Assembly (NCBI GenBank): GCA_018829245.1
Contig: JAHJUH010000067.1
Location: forward strand, 1 to 44,502
Direction of reading: 5' to 3'
DNA length: 44,502 nt
Source: Patescibacteria group bacterium
GTDB taxonomy: Bacteria > Patescibacteriota > Minisyncoccia > Portnoybacterales > UBA2143
Below the pieces are notes generated by a model. That model had not been told where the DNA came from. It saw only the letters and a list, made by a program, of their open reading frames with translations, and did no database searches. The position numbers were made by a program, and so were the translations under genes. Shown piece after piece: positions 16,893 to 26,341 of the stretch (position 1 is the first letter of the stretch; every line of letters begins with the position of its first letter).

Positions 16893-17996
16893 TTAAGTAT
16901 TCCTATAAACCTCTATATATTCTAACACAATTTCAGACCAATCGTGCTCTTGAGCCCATTTCCTTCCATTCTGACCAATAGTTTTGGCTAAATCAGAATT
17001 AGATAGAATATTTATTATAGCCTTACTTGTTTGACTAATATCATTTTGATTTACCAATAAACCATTATAATTATCCTTAATAGCATCCTCAGCCCCACAA
17101 CCATAAGTTCCAATAACCGGCTTTCCACAAGCATTAGCCTCTAAATAAACTAAACCAAAACCTTCAAACTTACTACCTTCTACATATATTGGTGTTAATA
17201 AAAATAAGTCTGATTGATAATAATGTTTAATTAAATCTCCTTCAAGAACATTTTCTAAAAAAACAACATTTTTTTCTAAAGAATATTTAACAACTATCTT
17301 TTTTAATTCTTCGAAATATTCTTTATTCTTTTGATTGCCAATAATATAATATTTCAAATTAGAATATTTTTTAACTACTTCAGCTATAGCAGAAATAGAT
17401 ATATGATACCCCTTTCGAGATACCAAAGCTCCAACGCTAACGATATTTTTTGTATCCGATTCAAAAGAACCATCTATCTGAAACTTATTGTAATCAACTC
17501 CATTATTAATAATAGTAAGATTATTTAAATCAGGTATTTTTTTTAAAACCTCGTCTTTAGTAAATTGACTAATACAAATTATTTTTTTCGCTTTTTGATA
17601 AACCCGACTGTAGAGACCTCTTAAATACCACCTATTTAAAGCATCAACTGCATAAGTCCCGTGTAGGGTAATTAGAATTGGACGTTGTCGACAGACCAGG
17701 TAAGCTATTAGACCATACGGCTCAGCTAAAACATGGACTATATCTGCCCCTTGAATTAACTTTCTAATCTTAAAAAAATTCTTGATAAGAACATATAACT
17801 TAATCCAACGATTAATAAATAAAGGTGGTAGAACTTTATACTCTTTAACTGAGGGTAAATCATTTATCTGACTTTGAACTGAAGACAGAACTAAAAAATC
17901 TACATTCTCTTTTGAACAATGTTTAATTAAATTAACTGCATAACTTCCCCAACCATCTCTAAGAGACAATTGATTGACTAAAAAACATATTTTCAT
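16893..17996 (-). CDS. GT4 family glycosyltransferase
   Basis: A 367-residue GT-B protein. The N-terminal Rossmann domain has the glycine-rich LRDGWGSYAVNLIKH loop. The C-terminal domain has VSVGALVSRKGYH and the nucleotide-sugar-binding EGFGLVYLEANACGKPVIG (E-x7-E). GT4 enzymes are retaining transferases that use nucleotide sugars in the cytoplasm. The start overlaps the stop of the radical SAM gene at 17993 in an ATGA junction. Its 3-prime end matches part of the remnant at 13383 (21 of 23 bases at 16914-16936), so a related GT4 once stood next to the flippase. Confidence 0.9.
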   Translation of the reverse strand: MKICFLVNQLSLRDGWGSYAVNLIKHCSKENVDFLVLSSVQSQINDLPSVKEYKVLPPLFINRWIKLYVLIKNFFKIRKLIQGADIVHVLAEPYGLIAYLVCRQRPILITLHGTYAVDALNRWYLRGLYSRVYQKAKKIICISQFTKDEVLKKIPDLNNLTIINNGVDYNKFQIDGSFESDTKNIVSVGALVSRKGYHISISAIAEVVKKYSNLKYYIIGNQKNKEYFEELKKIVVKYSLEKNVVFLENVLEGDLIKHYYQSDLFLLTPIYVEGSKFEGFGLVYLEANACGKPVIGTYGCGAEDAIKDNYNGLLVNQNDISQTSKAIINILSNSDLAKTIGQNGRKWAQEHDWSEIVLEYIEVYRNT

Positions 17997-19375
17997 ATCT
18001 TTTTTATTAATCGATAAATTGGTCGACTTATTTTATAAAGAAAAGGTGTTGAAATAATAAATCCTTTTATTTGCCTCATTTTTTCTTTAGCTGCCTTTTT
18101 CCTATCGTATTGCTTGTAAACATTGTAGGTAAAATTCCGAACTTCTTTTTTTATCTGACTAGAACTTAAATCTGGTAATTCTAAAACAGATTCATCCATA
18201 TAACAGTCGATATGACCTTTAGTAATTAATCCCTGTTCAATGCACATTTGGCCCAATAAGGTTTCAGGATAAGGATAGAAAGCAGTTACTTGCATAAAAT
18301 CAGGTTTAATCTTAGCATTGAGGTTAATTGTTTCTTGAATAGTTTCCTTAGTCTCTCCGGGAATACCAATCATATTAAAAGAAAATGTTTTAATTCCCAC
18401 CTTCTTAGCTAAATTAAATAATTCAACAACCTCTTGATCTGAAATACTTCGCCCCAAAACTTCTTTTCTTAAATCTTGATTACCAGTTTCTAAGCCAACC
18501 TTGATCAAATTACAGCCAGCCTTCTTAAAAGCTATTAAAGTCTCTTCATCCACAGCTCCAATTCGAACATTGCATTCAAAACTCATATCAAACTCTTTTG
18601 AATATTTATCACAAAACTCCAAAACCCAATCTTTGTTTAAAGAAAAAGTATCATCATCAATTTTAAAATGTTTAAAATTATATTCCTTCTTAAAATCTCT
18701 AATCTGTTCAACAGCTCGATCAACGCTCATGAATCTTAAATATTGACCTTGACCAGAGTAAATTTTTTTAAAAACATGATTACAACAATAAGTACAGTTA
18801 AAAGGACATCCTCTTGAGAATATAAAGCGTGGAGAGATCTCTCCACCATCAGCTTCCTTAAAATATTTAAAAATTGAATAATCTGGAAAAGGTAATTGAT
18901 CTAAATCAATTAATAAAGGAGCGATATTGTTTTTTATAACCTGATCTTTCCTTTTAAACCAAAAATTATTAATATCTGTATAATCTTTTTTCTGTTCAAT
19001 TCGATTAACCAATTCTAAAAGAGAATCTTCAGCTTCACCAACGCAAATTCCATCAAAACTATCTTCTTCAACTGCTTCTTCTGGTCTAATAGTAGAATGA
19101 ACTCCTCCTAAAAATACTGGAATATCAAATTGGGACTTGATTTTTTTAGCTATCTCAATAGCATAGAAATACTGATGAGAATTCGCCGATAGGCCAATAA
19201 CCTGTGGCTGATATGATTGAATAAAAGAATTAATTTGATCAATTTCTTTTTTATCCTCTATCTCCAATAAATCAACCTTATGTCCAGCCTTTTTTAAAAC
19301 AGCCGAAAGAAAAGATATCCCGACTAACCATTTTGCCTACGAACCAATTTTAGGAGCGATAAATAAGATTTTCAT
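17993..19375 (-). pseudogene. Cobalamin-binding radical SAM protein interrupted by an in-frame amber codon
   Basis: From the ATG at 19375 (TAATG overlap with the gene before it), the frame reads MKILFIAPKIGS, then TAG at 19339-19337, then AKWLVGISFLSAVLKK and on without a break to 17993. Without the TAG it is a 459-residue protein with a normal B12-binding domain (GGVHSTIRPEE, VGEAEDS) and radical SAM motif C190-x3-C194-x2-C197 in SRGCPFNCTYCC, then DDDTF and VGLETG. The TAG is one base from a Tyr codon. Restart is possible at the TTG at 19267, which gives 424 residues and loses the first beta-strand and helix of the B12 domain. It may be a recent pseudogene, a sequencing error, or a gene with a shortened domain. 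The rest of the frame is intact, so the lesion is young. Confidence 0.8.
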
Positions 19376-20787
19376 TAGAAGCCAACTCCAATAATATACA
19401 TAAAAGCATCAAAATATTGCTTAAGCTTACTTAAATCCCTTAAACGCTTAAAATGCTTCCAAATATATTTAGGTCTGAAATAAAATTTTTGATAAGCTAA
19501 ATGAAGCATTTTCTTAATCTCTTCTGCATCCTTATACCCATCTGGGATATAGGTTGGAGTAGTTCGACCTTTATACATTGGCACAATCCGCCCACTTTTA
19601 AGAGCATCATCATATAAATCTGTTCCCCATTCAGGATGAGTCGGTAAAAACTGAACATAAGTAAAATCAACATCGCAGGCAAATTCAATCGTTTTTAATG
19701 CTTTGGCTGGTGTTTCGCCTGGTAAGGCCAGCATAATAGAACCACGCGAATCAATTTTCAGCTGATTAGACCATTTAATCGCCTGACGAATTTGATCTAA
19801 GGTGATTCCTTTTCTAATTCTATCCAAAAGATCTTGATTACCGCTCTCTATCCCATAAAATATATTCCAAAGACCCGACTTAGAGGCTCTTTCCATCATT
19901 GATCTATTAATAGTATTAACCCGAGCATAAGCACTCCAGGGAATTTTAATTCCTTCCTTATCTAATAAGTCACAGAACTTATTAACCCAATCTTCGTTAA
20001 CTAAAAAATTATCATCCCAAAAAGCAACCTCTTTAATTTTCTGTGTTTCGATTAAAAATTTGATTTCCTTAATAACTCGTTCCGGTGAATGTCTTCTGTA
20101 TTTTTGAGAAGCCCGACCAGCCTCAAAACAAAAAGTACATCTTCCCCAAGGACAACCACGTGAAGTTAAGATATTGGCTACTGGCATTTTCTTGTATTGC
20201 AAAGGTAAGGGACGATACAAGCTGTAATCGTATAATTCATGAGCCGGAGGCAGAACCTCATCTAAATTAGCGACTGACTCGGCTAAGGGATTCATTTTAA
20301 TTGATCCGTCTTCCAAACGAACTCGGGTCCCAAATACTTCTATTGGCAATTCTTTATTATCTTCATAATAATCAACAACTTCTTCAAATATTCTTTCTCC
20401 TTCACCTAGGACGATCATATCTAATTTAGGAGCTTCTTTGAAAACTAAGTCCGGAAAACAATTAACATGAGGACCACCTAAAACTATAGGCAAATCATAA
20501 TGACCTTTTAAAAAATCTATTAAACTATAAGTCTCTTCAGCTGATGCTGTTACAGCTGAAATCCCAATTAAATCTGGCTTGAATTCGTCAACTTCTCGTC
20601 TAATATCTTCGTTTTCGTAATTTAAAGGAGAAGAATCGATAATTTTTATCTGATGACCTTTTTTAATCAAGGGCGCCGCTAAATACCCCAAAGCTAAGGG
20701 AGGAAAAAATCCAGCTCTTAGTTTTCTTTTTGAGCCATATCCTTTTTCCATTAAATTAAATGGTGGAGTTAATAGCAATATTTTCAT
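19375..20787 (-). CDS. Cobalamin-binding-domain radical SAM protein with CX4CX2C motif
   Basis: A 470-residue protein with an N-terminal B12-binding domain (LLLTPPF at 4-10, VLGGPHVNCFP at 102-112, VLGEGE at 126-131). The cluster-binding motif in SRGCPWGRCTFC has C212, C217 and C220, so the first spacing is four residues rather than the usual three. A CPWxxC spacing of this kind occurs in a subset of B12-type radical SAM proteins. FWDDNFLVN and YGIESGNQD follow. The tail YQKFYFRPKYIWKHFK matches the paralog at 5474. It overlaps the methyltransferase at 20784 (4 nt) and the interrupted paralog downstream (1 nt). The two tandem radical SAM proteins are clearly different in sequence, so they are not a recent duplicate. 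Substrate unknown. Confidence 0.91.
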   Translation of the reverse strand: MKILLLTPPFNLMEKGYGSKRKLRAGFFPPLALGYLAAPLIKKGHQIKIIDSSPLNYENEDIRREVDEFKPDLIGISAVTASAEETYSLIDFLKGHYDLPIVLGGPHVNCFPDLVFKEAPKLDMIVLGEGERIFEEVVDYYEDNKELPIEVFGTRVRLEDGSIKMNPLAESVANLDEVLPPAHELYDYSLYRPLPLQYKKMPVANILTSRGCPWGRCTFCFEAGRASQKYRRHSPERVIKEIKFLIETQKIKEVAFWDDNFLVNEDWVNKFCDLLDKEGIKIPWSAYARVNTINRSMMERASKSGLWNIFYGIESGNQDLLDRIRKGITLDQIRQAIKWSNQLKIDSRGSIMLALPGETPAKALKTIEFACDVDFTYVQFLPTHPEWGTDLYDDALKSGRIVPMYKGRTTPTYIPDGYKDAEEIKKMLHLAYQKFYFRPKYIWKHFKRLRDLSKLKQYFDAFMYIIGVGF

Positions 20788-21467
20788 TTAATTATCATCT
20801 TAACAATATACCTTAGAGGCAGCCAATTATATGGAATTCCTTTAATTTTTTGAATAATATAATCCTGACTAACTAATTTTCTTAATTTATTTAAATCAAA
20901 ATTATTTAAATGCCATTCATCATCCATTTTCTTGGAAATATTGGGAAATAAAAAATTAAATACCCTTACCTTCTGCAAGAAGTTTTTGATCTGATTAATT
21001 AATTCTTCATTGGGTACTGAGATAACGATAATACTTGTCTTTTTTGATATTCCCTTTATTTGAGCTAAAACCCTTTCTGGATTTTGAACATGTTCTAAAA
21101 CTTCACTACAATAAATCTTATCGAAATTTTTCTCTTTAACTTTTCCTGGTAGGTTTTCGACATTGGCTTTAATTAATTTAACTGGCAAATGATATTTTCT
21201 TTGTCTAGATAATTTAAGCATAAAATCAGATATGTCTATCCCCCATAATTCCCGTCCAATTTTAATTTTCTCCATAATATTCCCAGCTCCACAACCAATT
21301 TCAATAATCTTATCTTGACTCTCTAGATTTAAATATTTAATGATTTTAGAAGTTCTTTTATTTTCGATAAATTTAATAATAAAATTAGAGCTCTGATGAT
21401 ACTTGTCAGGGTTATACTTCTTAGCCATTTCTTCATTCCAATTTTCAAAATCTTCTTTTATTTTCAT
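20784..21467 (-). CDS. Class I SAM-dependent methyltransferase
   Basis: A 227-residue protein with motif I KIIEIGCGAGNIMEKI at about 53-68, the FDKIYCSEVLEHV block and VISVPNEEL near the fifth strand. It is of the Methyltransf_11/25 type. It sits between AsnB and a cobalamin-type radical SAM gene with 4-nt overlaps on both sides, so the three are probably translated together. The acceptor is not predictable; a glycan is inferred. Confidence 0.88.
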   Translation of the reverse strand: MKIKEDFENWNEEMAKKYNPDKYHQSSNFIIKFIENKRTSKIIKYLNLESQDKIIEIGCGAGNIMEKIKIGRELWGIDISDFMLKLSRQRKYHLPVKLIKANVENLPGKVKEKNFDKIYCSEVLEHVQNPERVLAQIKGISKKTSIIVISVPNEELINQIKNFLQKVRVFNFLFPNISKKMDDEWHLNNFDLNKLRKLVSQDYIIQKIKGIPYNWLPLRYIVKMIIK

Positions 21468-23311
21468 AAATATCTTTTAGCCCAATTTTGGAAAATAATT
21501 AAATTCCACAAAATTTTCCTATTATCTCTTTTATTCCCTAAATGTTCTTTAATTAATTTATTAACAAAATCGTAATCAAACAAATTAGTTTTAGCAATCT
21601 CTTGTTTACTTAAAACTTCCATCATATATTCCTTAAGATCTTTTTTAAGCCAAGAAGTCAAAGGTATACCAAATCCTTTTTTCTTACGATTAATAATGTT
21701 CTTAGGTAGCTTATCTCTCATTGATTCTTTTAAAATATATTTTGTTTTAAGGCCTCTTAATTTATAATCCAAAGGAAGAGAATTAATAAAATCAGCTAAA
21801 TGATGATCTAAAAAAGGAGCTCTTACTTCTAAACTATTATACATACTAGCTCTATCAACCTTAAACAAAATATCATCTTGTAGGTAGTATTTTAGAAACA
21901 AAGCGTTTACTTTATCTAAATAACCCTTATCTTGATAATTTCCTAAAAACTCTTCTGTAAAACTAAATAAATTTTCTTGTTTTATTTCAAAATTAAATAA
22001 CTTATTAATATTATTAGAATAAGCTCCAATATTTAAAAAATCACGATACAAGCCATTAAAACCCAAACTATGACTGTATCTTTTAATTTTATAGGGGAAA
22101 GTTAGATTCTTATCAGAAACAGGTAATATTTTTTCTAAAATACCAGAAAGACCTCTGGTTCTTAAGCTAGCCAAACCCAGTAAGCCAACAATTTTTTGAA
22201 CCTGATGATTAGGATAACCCATTAAAAGCTCATCACCACCATCACCGCCTAAGGCGACTTTGACTTTATCAGCTGTAAATTTTGAAAGTAGATAAGTCGG
22301 TAAAATAGAAGGGTCCCCAAAGGGCTCATCAAGTTTTTCGATAATCTCCGGAATGATGTTTAATAAATCTCTTGAGCTAAATCTCTGATGATAGTGATCT
22401 GTCTTTAAAAACCTAGCTACTTGCTGAGCATAAGAAGATTCATCAAAACTTGATTGATCAAATCCAATAGAAAAAGTTTTGATATCCTCTTTCTGTTTTT
22501 TAGCAAAATAAGCAATAGTTGAAGAATCAATTCCGCCAGACAAAAAGATTCCTACAGGAACATCAGCGACTAGGCGTTTTTCAATAGAACTTTCTAATAA
22601 CTTACCAAACTCTTCTTTAGCTGATTCAAAACCAATATCTTTATTATCAAGCTTTATTTGATAATATTCACTTATCTTAACCTGATTATTCTTAAAAGTT
22701 AAAAATGATCCATTGGCTAATTTGTGAATATTCTTGAAAATAGTTTGGGGTTGAGGGACATAATCAAAAGAAAAATATTGAGTAACTGATTGGGAATCTA
22801 ATTCTTTTTTTGTTAAAGGATGATTTAAAATAGCCTTAAGCTCAGAAGCGAAAATTAAGGTTTTATTTACTAAGGTCCAATAAAGAGGTTTCTGACCGTA
22901 ACGATCTCGAACTAAAATAATTTTTTCCTTTTGACCATCCCAAATAGCTAAAGCAAACATTCCATTAAACTTTTTGAAACAATCAACTCCATCTTCTTCA
23001 TATTGATGGATAATAACTTCACTATCTGTCTGACTCTTGAATTGATGACCCCGAGTAATTAAATTCTCTCTTAACTCTTTAAAATTATAGATTTCTCCAT
23101 TAAAAGCAATTTGAATCATCCCATCTTCACTGCTCATCGGCTGTCGTCCTTGCTGACTTAAATCAATAATAGAAAGGCGTTGATGACCAAGACCAACTTC
23201 GTCCTTAATAAAAAAACCCTCATCATTAGGGCCACGATGTTTCAAGGAACGTGTCATTCTTTTCAGAACATCTTCATTGCCTTGGCCGAGATAACCAGCT
23301 ATTCCACACAT
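21464..23311 (-). CDS. asnB: Glutamine-dependent asparagine synthetase-like amidotransferase
   Basis: A 615-residue protein of normal AsnB length. Cys2 in MCGIAGYLG is the Ntn glutaminase nucleophile; HRGPND, FNGEIYNFKEL at 70-80 and QTDSE at 94-98 complete that domain. The synthetase domain has the PP-loop FLSGGIDSS at 256-264 and GGDGGDELLMGY. The reaction activates a carboxylate with ATP and amidates it with ammonia from glutamine. In glycan loci such enzymes amidate uronic acids (WbpS in Pseudomonas O-antigen synthesis is a known case), which is the likely role here by context; plain asparagine synthesis is the alternative. It lies 5 nt after a GT2 and overlaps the methyltransferase by 4 nt. 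Confidence 0.92.
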   Translation of the reverse strand: MCGIAGYLGQGNEDVLKRMTRSLKHRGPNDEGFFIKDEVGLGHQRLSIIDLSQQGRQPMSSEDGMIQIAFNGEIYNFKELRENLITRGHQFKSQTDSEVIIHQYEEDGVDCFKKFNGMFALAIWDGQKEKIILVRDRYGQKPLYWTLVNKTLIFASELKAILNHPLTKKELDSQSVTQYFSFDYVPQPQTIFKNIHKLANGSFLTFKNNQVKISEYYQIKLDNKDIGFESAKEEFGKLLESSIEKRLVADVPVGIFLSGGIDSSTIAYFAKKQKEDIKTFSIGFDQSSFDESSYAQQVARFLKTDHYHQRFSSRDLLNIIPEIIEKLDEPFGDPSILPTYLLSKFTADKVKVALGGDGGDELLMGYPNHQVQKIVGLLGLASLRTRGLSGILEKILPVSDKNLTFPYKIKRYSHSLGFNGLYRDFLNIGAYSNNINKLFNFEIKQENLFSFTEEFLGNYQDKGYLDKVNALFLKYYLQDDILFKVDRASMYNSLEVRAPFLDHHLADFINSLPLDYKLRGLKTKYILKESMRDKLPKNIINRKKKGFGIPLTSWLKKDLKEYMMEVLSKQEIAKTNLFDYDFVNKLIKEHLGNKRDNRKILWNLIIFQNWAKRYL

Positions 23312-23316
23312 AATTT

Positions 23317-24258
23317 TTAAAAATTAATCTTTTCTTTAATTGAATAAATCGGCTTATTTTGAGATTCGTAATGGGTTCTTGTTAAAATTTCAGCTAAAAG
23401 ACCCATTAAAATAAATTGAAGACCAACCAAGATTAAGAAAACGGTCAATAATGGAAGCGGGGTTGTAATGAAATAGATGTCCTTAAAAATCTTAAGATAC
23501 AATGCCCAGCATCCAGAAATGAGACCAAAAAATGATAACCAATATCCAATCTTTCCAAAAAAATGCATTGGCTTAGTTGAATAATCAATTAAAAATTTAA
23601 CTGTTAATAAATCAAGAATAACTCGAAATGTTTTAAAAACACTATACTTGGTCTGACCATATTTTCTAGGACGATGATTGACTGGTATTTCGGTAACTTT
23701 AGCTCCATGCCAAGCAGTATAGGCCGGCATAAAACGATGCATCTCACCATAAAGACGAATATCTTTAATGACTTCTTTTTTGTAAGCTTTCATAGTACAT
23801 CCATAATCATGAAGTTTTACTTTAGTAATCAAAGAAATTAAATAGTTAGCAATCCAAGAAGGTATCTTTCTAGTCCATAATTTATCTCGACGATTAACAC
23901 GCCAACCAGAAACAACATCAAAACCTTGATCAACCTTTTCTAAAAATTCAGGGATATCAGCTGGATTATTCTGTAAATCAGCATCCATGGGAATAATAAT
24001 ATCTCCTTGAGATGCATCTATTCCAGCTGACATAGCTGCTGTTTGACCAAAATTTCTCTTAAAACTAATTGTTTTAAAATTATAATCTTGTTGAGCAATC
24101 TCTCTAATGATCTGATTACTATTATCAGTAGAGCCATCATCAATAGCAATTATTTCATATTCAAAAGACAAGTTATTTAAAACCTGTTTAAGTTCTTGAT
24201 ATAAAACTTTAATACTTTCTTCTTCGTTATAAATTGGAATTATGATAGATAATTTCAT
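23317..24258 (-). CDS. GT2 polyprenyl-phosphate glycosyltransferase (ArnC/GtrB-like)
   Basis: A 313-residue protein with SIIIPIYNEEES at 4-15, IDDGSTDNS at 39-47 and the metal motif DADLQNNP at 92-99. KRNFGQTAAMSAG at 68-80 is a strong mark of the ArnC/GtrB/DPM1 group. Two spans, at about 233-255 and 267-290, anchor it. The family makes a polyprenyl-phosphate sugar on the cytoplasmic side. It follows a GT-C gene (5 nt) and an SMR-type small transporter, which together form a complete make-flip-transfer set like Arn or Gtr modules. Confidence in family is high; the sugar is unknown. Confidence 0.92.
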   Translation of the reverse strand: MKLSIIIPIYNEEESIKVLYQELKQVLNNLSFEYEIIAIDDGSTDNSNQIIREIAQQDYNFKTISFKRNFGQTAAMSAGIDASQGDIIIPMDADLQNNPADIPEFLEKVDQGFDVVSGWRVNRRDKLWTRKIPSWIANYLISLITKVKLHDYGCTMKAYKKEVIKDIRLYGEMHRFMPAYTAWHGAKVTEIPVNHRPRKYGQTKYSVFKTFRVILDLLTVKFLIDYSTKPMHFFGKIGYWLSFFGLISGCWALYLKIFKDIYFITTPLPLLTVFLILVGLQFILMGLLAEILTRTHYESQNKPIYSIKEKINF

Positions 24259-24263
24259 ATTGC

Positions 24264-25970
24264 TTAGTTAATTTTATATATCTCTATATATGGCCCAGTA
24301 TAGCGGATATTCTTTAAAAGTTGCAAGGGCTGACGCATTTCGTTAACTAAGTCCGTTAAATCAATGCCTACTTCATTAGGATAAAATCTCTGAATCAATT
24401 CTAAGTTGTAGTTTAATTTTGATATTTTTTCTTTAGCTATCTCATTTTCCTGGTTAGTCCACCAATAAGTAATTAGATAATTAAACTGGTTCTGAGATAA
24501 AAAGTTTTCTGGCATTTTTTCTGGTCGATAAAGAATAAAATAATTTGGCTGAGGATATTCTTTCTCATCTAAAGTTAATAAATATCTTTCTCGAGCACTT
24601 ACTGATTTAGGCATAAATTCTGAAAGAAGAATTAAAGATTCTTTATTCTCATTTAGAATTAACCGATTATCAAGTTCGAAGTTAATAATCATTTCTCCAC
24701 CAGGCAAATTACTTTCTATCCAATTCTTAGCTAGAACATATGTATTCGGCTTTAATAGACTAAGATCCCAGTAAAGTGGTGTGAATAGAAATAACAAACA
24801 GAAAATAACAGCTAAACTATTTCTTAGATTTTTAACAAAAATATGTTCTAATAAATAAGAAAAACCATAACCAGCAACAATAGCTAAGAATGGAATGATT
24901 GGTAAAATGTAACGAACTTGTCCCCATTTTAAAAACGGACCTATAGCTAAATAATAAAAAATAATAAATATTCCTATAAAGTAAAAAACTTTTCTTTCTT
25001 TTAGAAATAAGATAGGTAAAGAAATTAAGAATAAAATAACTAATAAAGGTCCATATTCCCAGAGAACTTCTAGATTACGCGTAAAACTCAAACTCTGAAT
25101 CAATGAATTAACAATTGATTGAGAAACATACCCTGAAATAAATTCTTTTTTAAAATAATAACCGATGTAGCGATAAAAGGAATTAGGATGTAAAAGATAA
25201 ATAAAAACAGTTGAAATAAAAACAACTAAATGAGCTAACCAGAATTTCTTATTTTTTAAAAAGATTCCAATAAATCCTTTTCCTTTATTAAGAGAATAAT
25301 GAACAAAAAGAAAACAAAGATAAATTATTCCACCAATAAGATGAGTACCAAATGACAAAGCAACTAAAAATCCAGAAATCAAATAATGCTTCAAATTATC
25401 TTTTTTAAGAGATAACATTATACTTAAATAATAAGTAGCCAAAAGAACTGCTAAAGTTTGGATTATCCAAATTCTACCAAAATGAGACAATTGAACAAGT
25501 ATTAAATTAGTCGCTGTAAAAAAAGCTGCCCACAAAGAAGCTTTCTCATTATTTTTAAACAAAAGTTTAGAAATTTTATAGACTAAATAAACAGATAAAG
25601 AGCCTGCTAAAATAGAAACAAAACGAGCTATAGGCAAAATCATCTTAAAATTAGCGTAATCTAATAAAAACATCTCTTTTAATTCAACTAAACTATGAAC
25701 TATTCCAAAAAGAAAGAAAATAGCAAAATACAATAAATAAAAAGGTAAATAAATATAAGTCACTGGAGCTAGATAATAATTTTCATCAAAATTAGGCCTT
25801 AAACTATGACTATCAATCATTTTAAGAACAGAACTAACAATAGCAGTCTCATCTTCAACTAAATTTAATAACGGATAAGCATATAATACTCCAATACTGT
25901 TTAAGACAAAAGCCAATAAAACAACTATAATAATCTTATTTAATTTAATTTTAGATATTATTTTATTCAT
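24264..25970 (-). CDS. GT39/PMT-type (ArnT-like) membrane glycosyltransferase
   Basis: A 568-residue protein with about 10-12 predicted spans and a soluble C-terminal domain. The first outer loop holds the acidic pair in VEDETA at 38-43, the place where PMT and ArnT enzymes have their catalytic Asp/Glu. The region around SHFGRIWIIQTLAVLLATYY also fits PMT_2 proteins. It would use a polyprenyl-phosphate sugar to glycosylate a target on the outer face. The gene overlaps the SMR gene by one base (TAATG) and lies 5 nt before the ArnC-like GT2 that would make its donor. Acceptor could be lipid, glycan or protein. Confidence 0.83.
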   Translation of the reverse strand: MNKIISKIKLNKIIIVVLLAFVLNSIGVLYAYPLLNLVEDETAIVSSVLKMIDSHSLRPNFDENYYLAPVTYIYLPFYLLYFAIFFLFGIVHSLVELKEMFLLDYANFKMILPIARFVSILAGSLSVYLVYKISKLLFKNNEKASLWAAFFTATNLILVQLSHFGRIWIIQTLAVLLATYYLSIMLSLKKDNLKHYLISGFLVALSFGTHLIGGIIYLCFLFVHYSLNKGKGFIGIFLKNKKFWLAHLVVFISTVFIYLLHPNSFYRYIGYYFKKEFISGYVSQSIVNSLIQSLSFTRNLEVLWEYGPLLVILFLISLPILFLKERKVFYFIGIFIIFYYLAIGPFLKWGQVRYILPIIPFLAIVAGYGFSYLLEHIFVKNLRNSLAVIFCLLFLFTPLYWDLSLLKPNTYVLAKNWIESNLPGGEMIINFELDNRLILNENKESLILLSEFMPKSVSARERYLLTLDEKEYPQPNYFILYRPEKMPENFLSQNQFNYLITYWWTNQENEIAKEKISKLNYNLELIQRFYPNEVGIDLTDLVNEMRQPLQLLKNIRYTGPYIEIYKIN

Positions 25971-26323
25971 TAAAGAGTAATAACAATAATGCCAGCTGAT
26001 ACTAATATAATTCCTATAAGCTTAGAGAGAGTAAATGTTTCATCAAGAAGTAAAACTGAAAATATTAACAAGAGAACAAATCCAGCACTCATAGTTATTG
26101 GATAGATAAAGCTAAGTTCAAATTTCGAAAGAAGATACACATATAGAGTAAAACTGATTCCATAAAAAAGAAGACCCAAAAGAACATAAGACGAACTAAT
26201 TATCTCCAACAACTTAGAAAAGGAAACAATATTAATATCTATATCCATCATTCCTTTTCTTAAACTAAATTGAGCAATGACATTAGAGAATAAAGCACAA
26301 ATAATAATGAAAATTTTAAACAT
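25970..26323 (-). CDS. SMR/EamA-type small membrane transporter (ArnE/ArnF-like)
   Basis: A 117-residue protein with four spans. Features are a polar SLRKGM after the first span, LSFIYPITMSAGFV in the third, and LLDETFTLSKLIGIILVSAG, the classic DMT/SMR end. ArnE/ArnF and related small proteins flip polyprenyl-phosphate sugars to the outer face. Its position before a GT-C gene and an ArnC-like GT2, with overlapping codons, supports that role over drug export. One gene suggests a homodimer. Confidence 0.86.
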   Translation of the reverse strand: MFKIFIIICALFSNVIAQFSLRKGMMDIDINIVSFSKLLEIISSSYVLLGLLFYGISFTLYVYLLSKFELSFIYPITMSAGFVLLLIFSVLLLDETFTLSKLIGIILVSAGIIVITL

Positions 26324-26341
26324 AATTTATAGTATATCTCT

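Noticed and set aside
19337..19339. TAG as a recoded sense codon (for example pyrrolysine)
   Set aside because: The reading frame shows a single TAG near the N-terminus, and no recoding signal or companion gene is visible. A point mutation is simpler.
19497..19688. A 63-codon minus-strand frame within the radical SAM gene at 19375
   Set aside because: Same-strand out-of-frame overlap with conserved coding sequence and no ribosome binding site.
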